Shown here: positions 1-7,096 of the stretch, piece after piece
Layout: every line of letters begins with the position of its first letter
Position numbering within the stretch: the first letter of the stretch is position 1
Assembly: GCA_964611435.1 (NCBI GenBank)
Contig: CAZSXT010000001.1
Location: forward strand, 310,001 to 374,000
Length of the DNA stretch: 64,000 nucleotides
Origin: JAYPHU01 sp964611435
Lineage (GTDB): Bacteria; Pseudomonadota; Alphaproteobacteria; Rhodospirillales; UBA2165
Reading direction: 5' to 3'
Position numbers and translations under genes: made by a program
The notes under the pieces: model-generated
The model's database searches: none
What the model was told of the DNA's origin: nothing
What the model saw: the letters and a program-made list of their open reading frames with translations, nothing else

Positions 1-1
1 C

Positions 2-958
2 GGGGCGATCAAGGTCACCGATATCGAGGGAGACCGGTCGGTTCCCATTGCCACCGTCACCGATAATTTGGCTGAGGCTGTCTCGGGTGCGGAACTGATC
101 CTGATCCCGCTGCCATGCACGACGCACCAATCCCTCGCACAGAATCTGGCCCCTCATTTGGAAGAGGGACAGGTGGTATATCTGCCCCCGGGAACCTTCG
201 GCTCTTACATCTTCGCCAAGGCGATGCAGGCTGCCGGAAACAACGCCAATGTGGCCTTTGCCGAAACCGGGACGCTGCCATACTTGGCGCGCAAGCAGGC
301 GCCAGACCATGTGCGGATCACGGTGCACGCAACCCGGCTGCCGACCGGGGTGTTTCCGGCGAAAGACTCGGACCGGGCGTTGGAAGTCATCGCGAAGGCC
401 TATCCTGTGGTTGAGCCTTTAAAAGACGCTCTCGATGGGGCGCTGATGAACGCTGGGCCGATCATCCATCCGCCGCTGATCATCATGAACGCCGGGCCGA
501 TGGAGCATTTCGATGCCTGGGACATCCACAATGAAGGTACGCAGCCGTCGATCCGCCGGGTTACCGATGCGCTGGACAATGAACGGATCAAGTTGCGGGA
601 AGCCCTTGGCTATGGCGCACCGCATTTCCCCCTGGCGGACCACTACGATGATTCCCGGGACGAATGGATGTATGGCAACTCTTCCCACGACAAGCTGACC
701 GACAGCGGCGATTGGCGCGAAGACATCGATCTCTTGAATCACCGTTATATGAAGGAGGATACGGAACTAGGTCTGGGATTCATGACCTCGGTGGCCGCCT
801 GGGCGGGTGTAGAGATGCCGATCGCGTCGGGGCTGTTGGCCATCGGCAACGGGATTACCGGGTCTGAGCTTTCGGACAATGCTCGTACGTTATCGGCACT
901 GGGGCTTGATGGGGTAAGTCGAGATGAGATGACGCATCTGTTGCAGGAGGGACTGTAG
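2..958 (+). CDS. Opine/octopine dehydrogenase-like NAD(P) oxidoreductase, 5' truncated
   Basis: The reading frame is already open at base 2, so the true start lies before the window; 318 residues are visible and the N-terminal Rossmann glycine motif is missing. The visible part has the order of the NAD/NADP octopine/nopaline dehydrogenase family: a Rossmann half with ILIPLPCTTHQ, then a helical C-terminal domain with NAGPMEHFDAWDIHNEG and a conserved HFPLADHYDD stretch. Family members reduce the imine formed from an amino acid and an oxo acid; the substrate here cannot be told. The next gene starts 2 bases after the stop, so the two are probably co-transcribed. A TTG at 68 could be mistaken for the start, but coding sequence continues upstream of it. 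Confidence 0.8.
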   Translation, partial: GAIKVTDIEGDRSVPIATVTDNLAEAVSGAELILIPLPCTTHQSLAQNLAPHLEEGQVVYLPPGTFGSYIFAKAMQAAGNNANVAFAETGTLPYLARKQAPDHVRITVHATRLPTGVFPAKDSDRALEVIAKAYPVVEPLKDALDGALMNAGPIIHPPLIIMNAGPMEHFDAWDIHNEGTQPSIRRVTDALDNERIKLREALGYGAPHFPLADHYDDSRDEWMYGNSSHDKLTDSGDWREDIDLLNHRYMKEDTELGLGFMTSVAAWAGVEMPIASGLLAIGNGITGSELSDNARTLSALGLDGVSRDEMTHLLQEGL

Positions 959-960
959 CC

Positions 961-1932
961 ATGGCCAAGATTGTCGCCCTCGGCGCTGGCAGGATGGGGC
1001 GCGGCATCGGCCAGGTGTTCGCCTATGCCGGCCGGGACGTTACCATCCTGGATTTCAAGGACCGTCCGGCGGCGGAATCTGAAAAATTGTTGGCCGCCGC
1101 CAAGGCTGAGGTCGAGGAGAATCTCAAGTTTCTCGTTTCGCTCGACGTGCTGGCAGCGGAGAAGATCCCGGCCATCCTGGAACGCATTTCGGTCGCGAAG
1201 ATGAGCGAGGCAAAAGATGTTCTCGGCGACGCTGAATACATCTTCGAAGGTGTGCCGGAAGTCCCCGACGCGAAGGAAGATGCGTTCAAGAGACTGTGCG
1301 AAATGATCCCGGATGCGGCGGTGGTGGCGTCGACCACCTCGACAATGCTGTCGGACGATCTGGCCCGGCACATGACAAAGCCAGAGCGGTTCCTGAACGC
1401 GCATTTCCTTAATCCGGCCTATCTGATTCCGCTAGTGGAGGTGAGCCCATGCGCGGAAACTGATGAGGCGGTTGTTGAACGTTTTACGCAACTTCTGAAA
1501 GAAATCGGCAAGGAGCCGGTGCGCTGCAAGGCCTCTCCCGGTTACATCGTCCCCCGGCTCCAATCGACCGCGATGAACGAGGCCATCCGCATGGTGGAGG
1601 AGGGCGTTGCAACGCCGGAGGATATCGACCGGGCAGTCCGGGTCGGTTTCGGCATCCGCTACGCCACCATGGGCCTGATCGAGTTCACCGACTGGGGCGG
1701 CGTCGATATTCTCTACTACGCCAACAAGTATCTCAGTGCGAACCTGGATCCCCGCTATGCTTCCCCGCCGAGCGTGGCCGAGAAAATGGAGAAAGGGGAG
1801 TTGGGGCTGAACGCTGGTAAAGGCTACTACGATTTCGGAGAGATGGACGTGGACGCTTACCGGCGAGAGAAACTCTCCACGTTTATTGCGCTTCTCCGGA
1901 AACTGGACTTAATGCCGAAGGCGGCGGATTGA
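961..1932 (+). CDS. 3-hydroxyacyl-CoA dehydrogenase family protein
   Basis: A 323-aa NAD-dependent dehydrogenase. The N-terminal Rossmann motif GAGRMGRGIG lies at residues 8-17. The catalytic-region signature STTSTMLSDDLA is followed by the family's RFLNAHFLNPAYLIPLVEV, where the active-site His follows the FLNA stretch. The C-terminal helical domain (PGYIVPRLQ onward) completes the usual 3HCDH layout. The family oxidises (S)-3-hydroxyacyl-CoA or related hydroxy acids such as carnitine; no fused enoyl-CoA hydratase is present, so a small-substrate enzyme is likely. The start is 2 bases after the preceding stop, with GGAGG-type sequence at about 947-951. It appears to form an operon with the opine-dehydrogenase-like gene. 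Confidence 0.82.
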   Translation: MAKIVALGAGRMGRGIGQVFAYAGRDVTILDFKDRPAAESEKLLAAAKAEVEENLKFLVSLDVLAAEKIPAILERISVAKMSEAKDVLGDAEYIFEGVPEVPDAKEDAFKRLCEMIPDAAVVASTTSTMLSDDLARHMTKPERFLNAHFLNPAYLIPLVEVSPCAETDEAVVERFTQLLKEIGKEPVRCKASPGYIVPRLQSTAMNEAIRMVEEGVATPEDIDRAVRVGFGIRYATMGLIEFTDWGGVDILYYANKYLSANLDPRYASPPSVAEKMEKGELGLNAGKGYYDFGEMDVDAYRREKLSTFIALLRKLDLMPKAAD

Positions 1933-1994
1933 TTTGCCGCCGAACCGGGAAACCGGTAAAATTGTGACTTGAACGACAAAGAGGGAGAGGCGAC

Positions 1995-2315
1995 ATGTCT
2001 GTGAACCTGAAGGAAAAATCCTCGGAGACCGCATTACAGGCGGACAGGCAAGTCCTGTTCGAAGACGACAAGACGCGGATCACCTATTGGCGATTCGATC
2101 CGGGGGCGGAAACCGGCTGGCACCGGCACACCCATGACTATGTCACTATCCAGCAATCGGGCGGGCAGCTCCGTTTGGAGAACCGGGACGGCAGCACCAA
2201 GATCGTTGACTATGAAGATGGCCGCGCGGCGAAGTATGAAGCACCGATCGAACACAATGCGACCAACACCAGTGATGTTGAAGTACGCGTCACAGAAATC
2301 GAATACAAGAGCTGA
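1995..2315 (+). CDS. Small single-domain cupin protein
   Basis: A 106-aa protein with one cupin barrel. The metal-binding motif 1 is seen as GAETGWHRHTHDYV (two His in HRHTH plus a following acidic/aromatic stretch), and motif 2 includes YEAPIEHNATNTSD with its single His. Proteins of this kind bind a divalent metal and act as small dioxygenases, isomerases or sensors; the substrate is not predictable. It starts 62 bases after the 3-hydroxyacyl-CoA dehydrogenase with GAGGGAGAGG as ribosome-binding site, so it may be part of the same transcript. The product is probably cytoplasmic, as no signal peptide is seen. Confidence 0.75.
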   Translation: MSVNLKEKSSETALQADRQVLFEDDKTRITYWRFDPGAETGWHRHTHDYVTIQQSGGQLRLENRDGSTKIVDYEDGRAAKYEAPIEHNATNTSDVEVRVTEIEYKS

Positions 2316-2333
2316 TCAAGGATAGGCACGGAC

Positions 2334-2777
2334 GTGGCGACTAAAACCCCTGATCTTTCCAAAGTCATCGAACGGCTGCACCGGCGTTATCTGGATGTGG
2401 TGCGGGCCGAGTTGGTGCGTCAGGGCATTCGCGATCTGACGGCCGTGCAGGCCATGTTGCTGACCAATATCGGCGACGAGGAGATCATGATCCGGGACCT
2501 GATCGACCGCGGGTATTATCAGGGCTCCAACGTCTCCTACAACGTCAAGAAGCTGACGGACTACGGCTACCTGGAACAACGCCGCTCCGAACATGATAAG
2601 CGCTCGGTCCGGGTCAGCCTGACCGACAAATCCAAGGACGTCTGCAAGCTGATCGTCGATATGGAAGCGCGCAACGCCGCTGCGATGGAAGAGGCCGGCA
2701 TGTCCGAGGACGACGTAAAACAGCTGCGCACCAGCCTCCGCCACCTGGAACTCATCTGGGGTGATCTGACCCGCTAA
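2334..2777 (+). CDS. ldtR: MarR-family winged-helix regulator, LdtR-like
   Basis: A 147-aa DNA-binding protein starting at GTG 2334 behind AAGGATAGG. The winged-helix core has IMIRDLIDRGYYQGSNVSYN as helix-turn-helix, KKLTDYGYLEQRRSEHDKRSVRV as recognition helix and wing, and a C-terminal dimerisation helix. The YYQGSNVSYN motif is characteristic of the LdtR branch conserved in alphaproteobacteria, which in Liberibacter and Sinorhizobium controls an L,D-transpeptidase and stress tolerance. No ldtP-like gene lies nearby, so targets must be elsewhere or include the upstream genes. The next gene is convergent, only 7 bases away. The symbol is assigned on motif resemblance only. Confidence 0.72.
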   Translation: MATKTPDLSKVIERLHRRYLDVVRAELVRQGIRDLTAVQAMLLTNIGDEEIMIRDLIDRGYYQGSNVSYNVKKLTDYGYLEQRRSEHDKRSVRVSLTDKSKDVCKLIVDMEARNAAAMEEAGMSEDDVKQLRTSLRHLELIWGDLTR

Positions 2778-2784
2778 GCCGGGT

Positions 2785-3444
2785 TTACTTCAAAAACGGA
2801 ATAATCGAGGGCAGCTCCGCGATGGAGCCGGCAACGTGTACGTCGTAGGTGTCGTGGGCGAGGGAGAGGGACTCGTCCCGCTCCTCAACATGGGTGCCGT
2901 GACCGGTTCGCAATTGAATACCGCCTGCGCAACCGGCGTTGCGTCCCGCGCCCACATCGCCGGCGCGATCGCCGGCGATCCAGGATTGACTGAGATCGGC
3001 GCTGGTCAGCGCCGCACCGGCCAGCAGCATGCCCGGATTGGGTTTGCGGGCGGGGTGGTCCGGCTGGTCATAGCCGGGGCGGCCTTCGGTATGGAAGGGG
3101 CAGGCCATGACCACATCAACGATAGCGTTCATGTTCGTCAGGTTTCCCAGGATGACTTCCTGCACAGCAAAGAAATCTCCCCATTCATAGAGGCCCCGGC
3201 CAATTCCGGCCTGGTTGGTCACCATGATCACCGGGATGTTCCGGCTGTTGGCAAGCCGAATGGTCTCCGCCGCGCCGTCGATCATCACGATGTCCTCGAC
3301 TTTATGCAGATAGATCACCTCGTCGACGATGCAGCCGTCCCGGTCCAAAAACAGAGCGGGCTTACCGGCAAAGGGGGCGAGATCGCTGATCGGCTCGGCC
3401 CAGACGCCGTCCTCGCCGACATGGGGGAAGTCTGGATGCCTCAA
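2785..3444 (-). CDS. GmhB-like HAD phosphatase (histidinol-phosphatase/heptose bisphosphatase family)
   Basis: A 219-aa HAD phosphatase with the DxDxT nucleophile motif FLDRDGCI, the threonine motif MVTNQAGIGRG, the lysine motif ARKPNPGML and the acidic motif IAGDRAGDVGAG. This order is that of D-glycero-D-manno-heptose-1,7-bisphosphate 7-phosphatase. The zinc loop is degenerate: ACPFHTEG retains one Cys/His pair, but the CxC that normally precedes RKP is replaced by DHPA. The enzyme may therefore be metal-independent there or have another bisphosphate substrate. It overlaps the upstream YCII gene by 4 bases (ATGA), so the two are translationally coupled. Its role could connect to the HddA/HddC-like enzymes at 18.7-20.4 kb, but that is inference. 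Confidence 0.72.
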   Translation of the reverse strand: MRHPDFPHVGEDGVWAEPISDLAPFAGKPALFLDRDGCIVDEVIYLHKVEDIVMIDGAAETIRLANSRNIPVIMVTNQAGIGRGLYEWGDFFAVQEVILGNLTNMNAIVDVVMACPFHTEGRPGYDQPDHPARKPNPGMLLAGAALTSADLSQSWIAGDRAGDVGAGRNAGCAGGIQLRTGHGTHVEERDESLSLAHDTYDVHVAGSIAELPSIIPFLK

Positions 3445-4049
3445 ACGACCTGGCCCGGCCGTCCGCCGAACTTATAGCGCTCCACGATAAGCGTCTCGTA
3501 GAGGCCGTTGACGTAGTAGGGTTCGTTGGCGACAAACTCGTCCACCGCTTCACGGGACGGGAGGGCGATCAGATTGGCGCTGCCCCGCCATTCGCTGCCG
3601 TCTTCGTTATAAAGCGCGCCGCGCACAATGAAGTGTTCATCATCGTAAGGGTGAAAATAATCTCGGTGAGCCTGCAGCAATTCATTCCGCTTTTCGTTGG
3701 TGCCCGGTTTACCGATCCCCCGGATGTACCAATACATCTGCCCGTCCTCCCTGGGGAAGTCGCGCTGGCGTTTCTTCAACGGGTTGCCCCAGCGGCGGAT
3801 ATCGATGCTGTGATAGACGTTGTTTTTATTATGGGGTTCGTTGTCGATGAAGCTTTGGACAGCTTCCCAATCGGGGAAGTCCACGTAGATGACGCTCGAC
3901 AAAAATGTTTGCATGTCGTCGGACATTGTGGCGCCGCGGGCGATGAAATTGTCTGCGTGGTCGTCAAAATATTGCCAATGATCGGCCCGCGAGGCTTCAC
4001 GCTGTTCCGGCGTGGCGGGGTTGTCGATCAGTTGTATATGAAACTCCAT
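3441..4049 (-). CDS. Duplicated YCII-domain protein
   Basis: 202 aa when started at ATG 4049, which has GGAG 10 bases upstream; a longer open frame to 4139 lacks a ribosome-binding site and adds a non-conserved, Arg/Trp-rich tail. Two YCII-like ferredoxin-fold repeats are visible: residues about 1-95 (HWQYFDDHADNFIARG, then EAVQSFIDNEPHNKNNVY) and about 105-200 (HRDYFHPYDDEHFIVRGALY, then EAVDEFVANEPYYVNGLYE). YCII proteins often carry a catalytic or structural His-Asp pair and sit beside diverse enzymes; the function here is unknown. The gene is coupled to the GmhB-like phosphatase and its leader can fold over the ribosome-binding site. Confidence 0.7.
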   Translation of the reverse strand: MEFHIQLIDNPATPEQREASRADHWQYFDDHADNFIARGATMSDDMQTFLSSVIYVDFPDWEAVQSFIDNEPHNKNNVYHSIDIRRWGNPLKKRQRDFPREDGQMYWYIRGIGKPGTNEKRNELLQAHRDYFHPYDDEHFIVRGALYNEDGSEWRGSANLIALPSREAVDEFVANEPYYVNGLYETLIVERYKFGGRPGQVV

Positions 4050-4052
4050 CGG

Positions 4053-4114
4053 GGGACTCCTGAACGTTGCTGTCTGTTTCGCCGACAGATTAAGTGTCCA
4101 GGTCCGGGAGTCCC
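4053..4114 (-). promoter_or_regulatory. Long leader hairpin covering the ribosome-binding site of the YCII gene
   Basis: GGGACTCC at 4053-4060 is perfectly complementary to GGAGTCCC at 4107-4114, and a smaller stem (TCTGT 4073-4077 with ACAGA 4085-4089) lies inside. In the minus-strand mRNA the inner arm contains the GGAG that should serve the YCII start at 4049. Folding would hide that site. Whether the fold forms, and any ligand or temperature response, is inference. Confidence 0.4.
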
Positions 4115-4140
4115 ACCAAAATCTTTTCCTCAAGCACAAC

Positions 4141-4302
4141 TCAGCCGGTATAGGCCATGGTTTCCTTGATGATCTTGCCGACGATGGCCAGCGCCACTAC
4201 AGCCCCGGCCACGGCGGCGTAGTCATTGCCGGCGGGCAGAAAATTGAAGAGACCCACCCAAAAGCTCCAAACGTTACCAATTACATTCCAAAATAGATCC
4301 AT
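4141..4302 (-). CDS. 53-aa single-pass membrane protein next to the phage-shock locus
   Basis: This gene is too short for usual ORF cut-offs. ATG at 4302 is preceded by GGAGTGAG at ideal spacing and the frame ends with TGA at 4141-4143. The product begins MDLFWNVIGNVWSFWVGLF, an aromatic-rich amphipathic or interfacial helix, followed by a short loop (LPAGNDY), a clear transmembrane helix (YAAVAGAVVALAIVG, about residues 28-42) and a charged KIIKE tail. It lies 120 bases downstream of pspF on the same strand. The location and membrane character suggest a small phage-shock or envelope-stress partner in the style of PspD, but no homology is claimed. Confidence 0.68.
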   Translation of the reverse strand: MDLFWNVIGNVWSFWVGLFNFLPAGNDYAAVAGAVVALAIVGKIIKETMAYTG

Positions 4303-4306
4303 GTCA

Positions 4307-4372
4307 CTCACTCCAATGTCAGTGAGATCACATTATTTCGAAAAACTACTTTATATCAGTGAACTAATTCAC
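4307..4372 (-). promoter_or_regulatory. Two inverted repeats upstream of the 53-aa membrane gene
   Basis: CTCACT at 4307-4312 pairs with AGTGAG at 4321-4326 and includes the ribosome-binding site of the 53-aa gene. GTGAA-CTAA-TTCAC at 4359-4372 is a second, perfect inverted repeat of the size of a protein operator. No sigma-54 GG-N10-GC signature was found on this strand between pspF and the gene, so it is probably not driven like pspA. Operator function is inference. Confidence 0.35.
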
Positions 4373-4422
4373 ATTTCTGGGAGAAAAATTCTAGGGAAAA
4401 CGACTATAAGGCGGCCTAGTCC

Positions 4423-5442
4423 TCAGGTAATCTCGAACTTTTTCAAGCGGTTACGGAGTTGATGATAGCCGAGGCCCAAATGGGCGGCGGTGGCTTTCTG
4501 ATTATGTTTATTGATCTCCAACGCGGCTTGAATGAGCTGTTTTTCGAAAGACTCGACGGCGTCCTTTAAATCGACCGGTTCGGACGAGGAGGGCGAGTCA
4601 ATGGGTGCCGGCTGCGCGTCCGGGGGTGATTGTTCCTCTGATTGCCGGATGGGCGGGCGAAACGGCGACTCGAACGGATCAAAGTTTGCGTCACTGATGG
4701 GGTTGTCCGGATCGTCGTGCAGATACACCGCGCGCTCAATCACGTTCTTCAATTCCCGCACATTGCCCGGCCAGTCGTAGGTGTTCAGCTCCTTCTCAAG
4801 TTCCCGGGTAAAGCCGGGAAAGTCATCCCAGCCGAGATCGCCCGCCATTTGATGGCCGAAATGTTGGGCGAGCAGGGGGATGTCGCCATGCCGGAAGCGC
4901 AATTGCGGGATCGTCAGCACGTCAAAAGACATCCGATCGAGTAAATCATGACGGAACCGACCGGCGTCCGCTTCCGACGGCAGATCCACGTTGGTGGCGC
5001 CGATCACTCGGACATCGACCTTTAGAGTTTCGTTGCCGCCAACCCTTTCAAAGGTGCCGTATTCGATGACCCGCAGGATTTTCTCCTGGGCCTTCAAAGT
5101 CGCATTGGCGATCTCGTCCAGGAACAGGGTGCCGCCGTCCGCCATTTCAAACCGGCCGATGCGCCGGTTGCCGGCGCCGGTAAAAGCACCCGCTTCATGA
5201 CCGAAAAGCTCGGTCTCTAACAGTGTGTCGGGAAGGGCGGCGCAGTTCAGTTGGACGAACGGCCCCTGCCACCGTTGGGACAGGAAATGCAGCCGCATGC
5301 CGATCAGTTCCTTACCCGTGCCGCGCTCCCCGATCAGGAGGAGGGGGCGGTCCTGGGGCGCGGCCAAAGACACCCGCTCCATCAATTCCAGGAAGGCGGG
5401 GGACTGGCCCACAAGGGGCGGCAAATCGACCGATGAAACCAT
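4423..5442 (-). CDS. pspF: PspF sigma-54 enhancer-binding activator
   Basis: 339 aa, the length of PspF, which lacks an N-terminal sensory domain. The AAA+ domain has Walker A GERGTGKE (about residues 38-45), the sigma-54-contacting GAFTGA loop, Walker B GGTLFLDEI, and an R-finger region. A C-terminal Fis-type helix-turn-helix (HNQKATAAHLGLGYHQLRNR) binds upstream sites. A long acidic/Pro/Ser linker (about residues 262-305) separates the two. It is divergent from pspA, whose sigma-54 promoter lies in the shared intergenic region. PspF is normally held inactive by PspA and released on membrane stress. Confidence 0.95.
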   Translation of the reverse strand: MVSSVDLPPLVGQSPAFLELMERVSLAAPQDRPLLLIGERGTGKELIGMRLHFLSQRWQGPFVQLNCAALPDTLLETELFGHEAGAFTGAGNRRIGRFEMADGGTLFLDEIANATLKAQEKILRVIEYGTFERVGGNETLKVDVRVIGATNVDLPSEADAGRFRHDLLDRMSFDVLTIPQLRFRHGDIPLLAQHFGHQMAGDLGWDDFPGFTRELEKELNTYDWPGNVRELKNVIERAVYLHDDPDNPISDANFDPFESPFRPPIRQSEEQSPPDAQPAPIDSPSSSEPVDLKDAVESFEKQLIQAALEINKHNQKATAAHLGLGYHQLRNRLKKFEIT

Positions 5443-5486
5443 GTTTTTAGAATACGATAAAATAGTGAAAAATACTATAAATTAGT

Positions 5487-5548
5487 AATAATATTATTTT
5501 CCCCGCTGCGAGTTGGATCATCGAAAGTCTAATTAAGTATTATAATAC
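5487..5548. promoter_or_regulatory. AT-rich palindromes between pspF and pspA (candidate PspF/IHF sites)
   Basis: Two perfect 12-bp palindromes, AATAATATTATT at 5487-5498 and GTATTATAATAC at 5537-5548, lie in a very AT-rich stretch upstream of the sigma-54 promoter. Enhancer sites for PspF and an IHF-bent segment are expected here from the E. coli psp arrangement. The assignment is positional inference. Confidence 0.4.
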
Positions 5549-5572
5549 AATGAGTTATAAATAATTTTCGAG

Positions 5573-5590
5573 TTTGGCACGCTTTCTGCT
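5573..5590 (+). promoter_or_regulatory. Sigma-54 (-24/-12) promoter of the psp operon
   Basis: TTTGGCACGCTTTCTGCT matches the sigma-54 consensus TGGCACG-N4-TTGCW, with the invariant GG at 5576-5577 and GC at 5588-5589 exactly 10 bases apart. Transcription should begin near 5601. It faces pspA and lies opposite pspF, the expected activator. Confidence 0.9.
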
Positions 5591-5636
5591 TTTATCAGGG
5601 CAGAAGTCGTGAAAATTTTTAAATATGGAGGACGTG

Positions 5637-6338
5637 ATGAGCGTTTTTTCGAGGCTCAGTGACATTATAAATTCGAACCTGACGTCGATCCTGGACAAGG
5701 CGGAGAATCCCGAAAAGATCATGCGCCTAATGATCCAGGAAATGGAAGAGACTTTGGTTGAGGTTCGCTCCGATGCGGCGCGGATTATCGCCGACCGCAA
5801 GGAGGCGCAGCGCACCCTGGACCGGCTGATCGAGGCACAGGCCGAATGGCAGCGCAAAGCGGAACTGGCGATCTCAAAGGATCGCGAGGATTTGGCCAAG
5901 GGCGCGCTTCTGGAAAAAGCAAAGCTCGAGGAAACCGGCAACTATCTGCGCGAAGACCTCGGCAACCTTGATGCGGCGCTGGTGAAACACGAAGAAGACA
6001 TCAACAAGCTGGAGGCCAAGCTGCGCGAAGCCAAGGCCAAGCAGAAGACCGTGAAAGCGCGGGAAGATACCGCGACGTCTCAGCTTAAGGTGCGGCGGCA
6101 GATCTACGACAGCCGGATCGACGATACCATGGCCCGGTTCGAGAAAATGGAAAACCGGATCGACCGTGTCGAAGGTGAGGTTGAGTCCTTCGATCTCGGT
6201 AAGGGCAAGAGCCTGTCTGAAGAGATCGCCGAGCTGGAAGCGGAATCGGCCATCGAGGATGAGCTGGCCGCCCTCAAAGCCAAGGTTACCGGCGGCAAGT
6301 CTGACGGCAAACCGACCGCAACCCCGGCGGAGGAGTAG
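5637..6338 (+). CDS. pspA: PspA phage-shock protein (ESCRT-III/Vipp1 family)
   Basis: 233 aa with the start at ATG 5637. An in-frame ATG at 5625 overlaps the GGAGG ribosome-binding site of the chosen start and is rejected. The protein is an almost continuous coiled coil; the N-terminal amphipathic helix MSVFSRLSDIINSNLTSILD binds stressed membrane and the following NPEKIMRLMIQEMEETL is a family signature. PspA binds and inhibits PspF and forms membrane-repair scaffolds. It is followed by pspB after 9 bases. A disordered Gly/Ser/Pro C-terminal tail ends the protein. Confidence 0.95.
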   Translation: MSVFSRLSDIINSNLTSILDKAENPEKIMRLMIQEMEETLVEVRSDAARIIADRKEAQRTLDRLIEAQAEWQRKAELAISKDREDLAKGALLEKAKLEETGNYLREDLGNLDAALVKHEEDINKLEAKLREAKAKQKTVKAREDTATSQLKVRRQIYDSRIDDTMARFEKMENRIDRVEGEVESFDLGKGKSLSEEIAELEAESAIEDELAALKAKVTGGKSDGKPTATPAEE

Positions 6339-6347
6339 GAGGACCTG

Positions 6348-6578
6348 ATGTCCAGTCTCGCCATCTTTCCCGTCGCCATCGCCTTTGTGGTGATTGTCCT
6401 GCCGATCTGGATCATCGCCCACTACGGCACCAAGTGGCGGTCGAACAAAGTCATCACTGAGGGGGATGAACGCCTCCTCAGTGAACTCTGGGACACCGCC
6501 GGTAAAATGGAGGAACGCGTCCGTACCCTGGAACGCATCCTCGACGAAGAAGCCCCTGATTGGAGGACCCGCGTATGA
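6348..6578 (+). CDS. pspB: PspB phage-shock membrane protein
   Basis: 76 aa, the usual PspB size. One N-terminal transmembrane helix (IFPVAIAFVVIVLPIWIIAHY) is followed by a cytoplasmic coiled coil (LLSELWDTAGKMEERVRTLERIL), the leucine-zipper-like region that contacts PspC and PspA. The start follows GAGGAGG. Its stop codon overlaps the start of pspC (ATGA at 6575-6578). It relays membrane stress to the PspA-PspF complex together with PspC. Confidence 0.93.
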   Translation: MSSLAIFPVAIAFVVIVLPIWIIAHYGTKWRSNKVITEGDERLLSELWDTAGKMEERVRTLERILDEEAPDWRTRV

Positions 6579-6967
6579 CACAGTCACCGAACAAACACTA
6601 CGGCCGCAGCCGCCTATACCGCGACCCGGAGAACGGAGTGCTGATGGGCGTCTGCGCCGGCCTCGCCGATCATTTTGGCATCTCGGTGGTCGGCGTTCGG
6701 ATAGCCGCGTTCCTCGGCTTGATCTTCTTTTTTGTGCCGGTGGCCTGCGCCTACCTGATCATGGGCTTTTTCCTAAAGCCCAAACCGCCGGGCCTTTACG
6801 CCACGGAAGAAGAGGAGAGCTTTTGGCGGCGCACCCGGGTTGATCCCAAGCGCACGGTCTCGGACATCCAGCAGCGGTTCCGGGAAATCGAACGCCGCAT
6901 CCGCAACGCCGAGGCTTATGTGACCTCCAGCGAGTTCAAGTTAAAGCGGGATTTTAAGGAGATTTAG
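6575..6967 (+). CDS. pspC: PspC phage-shock membrane protein
   Basis: 130 aa, started at ATG 6575 behind TGGAGGAC; a TTG at 6560 in the same frame lacks a ribosome-binding site. The PspC domain is clear: RLYRDPENGVLMGVCAGLADHFG, then the transmembrane helix FLGLIFFFVPVACAYLIMGFF. The C-terminal cytoplasmic part (DIQQRFREIERRIRNAE) is a coiled coil. It overlaps pspB by 4 bases and is the last psp gene; an intrinsic terminator follows directly. Confidence 0.94.
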   Translation: MTQSPNKHYGRSRLYRDPENGVLMGVCAGLADHFGISVVGVRIAAFLGLIFFFVPVACAYLIMGFFLKPKPPGLYATEEEESFWRRTRVDPKRTVSDIQQRFREIERRIRNAEAYVTSSEFKLKRDFKEI

Positions 6968-6995
6968 AGCAACCCGGTTACGCCTCCCCTCTGCC

Positions 6996-7027
6996 GCCCG
7001 CGGACGTGTTCCGCGGGCTTCTTTTTG
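6996..7027 (+). terminator. Intrinsic terminator of the psp operon
   Basis: A perfect 9-bp GC stem (GCCCGCGGA 6996-7004, TCCGCGGGC 7010-7018) with a 5-base loop is followed by TTCTTTTTG. The T-run is only on the + strand, so it terminates pspABC and not the convergent gene. Confidence 0.9.
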
Positions 7028-7096
7028 CGCCATCCGCGAGAAAGGATCTGCGGAGCCAACCTCAGTACGGTTTCATCACCCTCCGTCAGGGCGCCA

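Noticed and set aside
3441..4139. Longer start for the YCII protein
   Set aside because: The extra 30 residues are not YCII-like and would include the leader hairpin.
5625..5636. Upstream ATG for pspA
   Set aside because: It overlaps the GGAGG ribosome-binding site of ATG 5637, and family members start with the MSVFSR-type helix.
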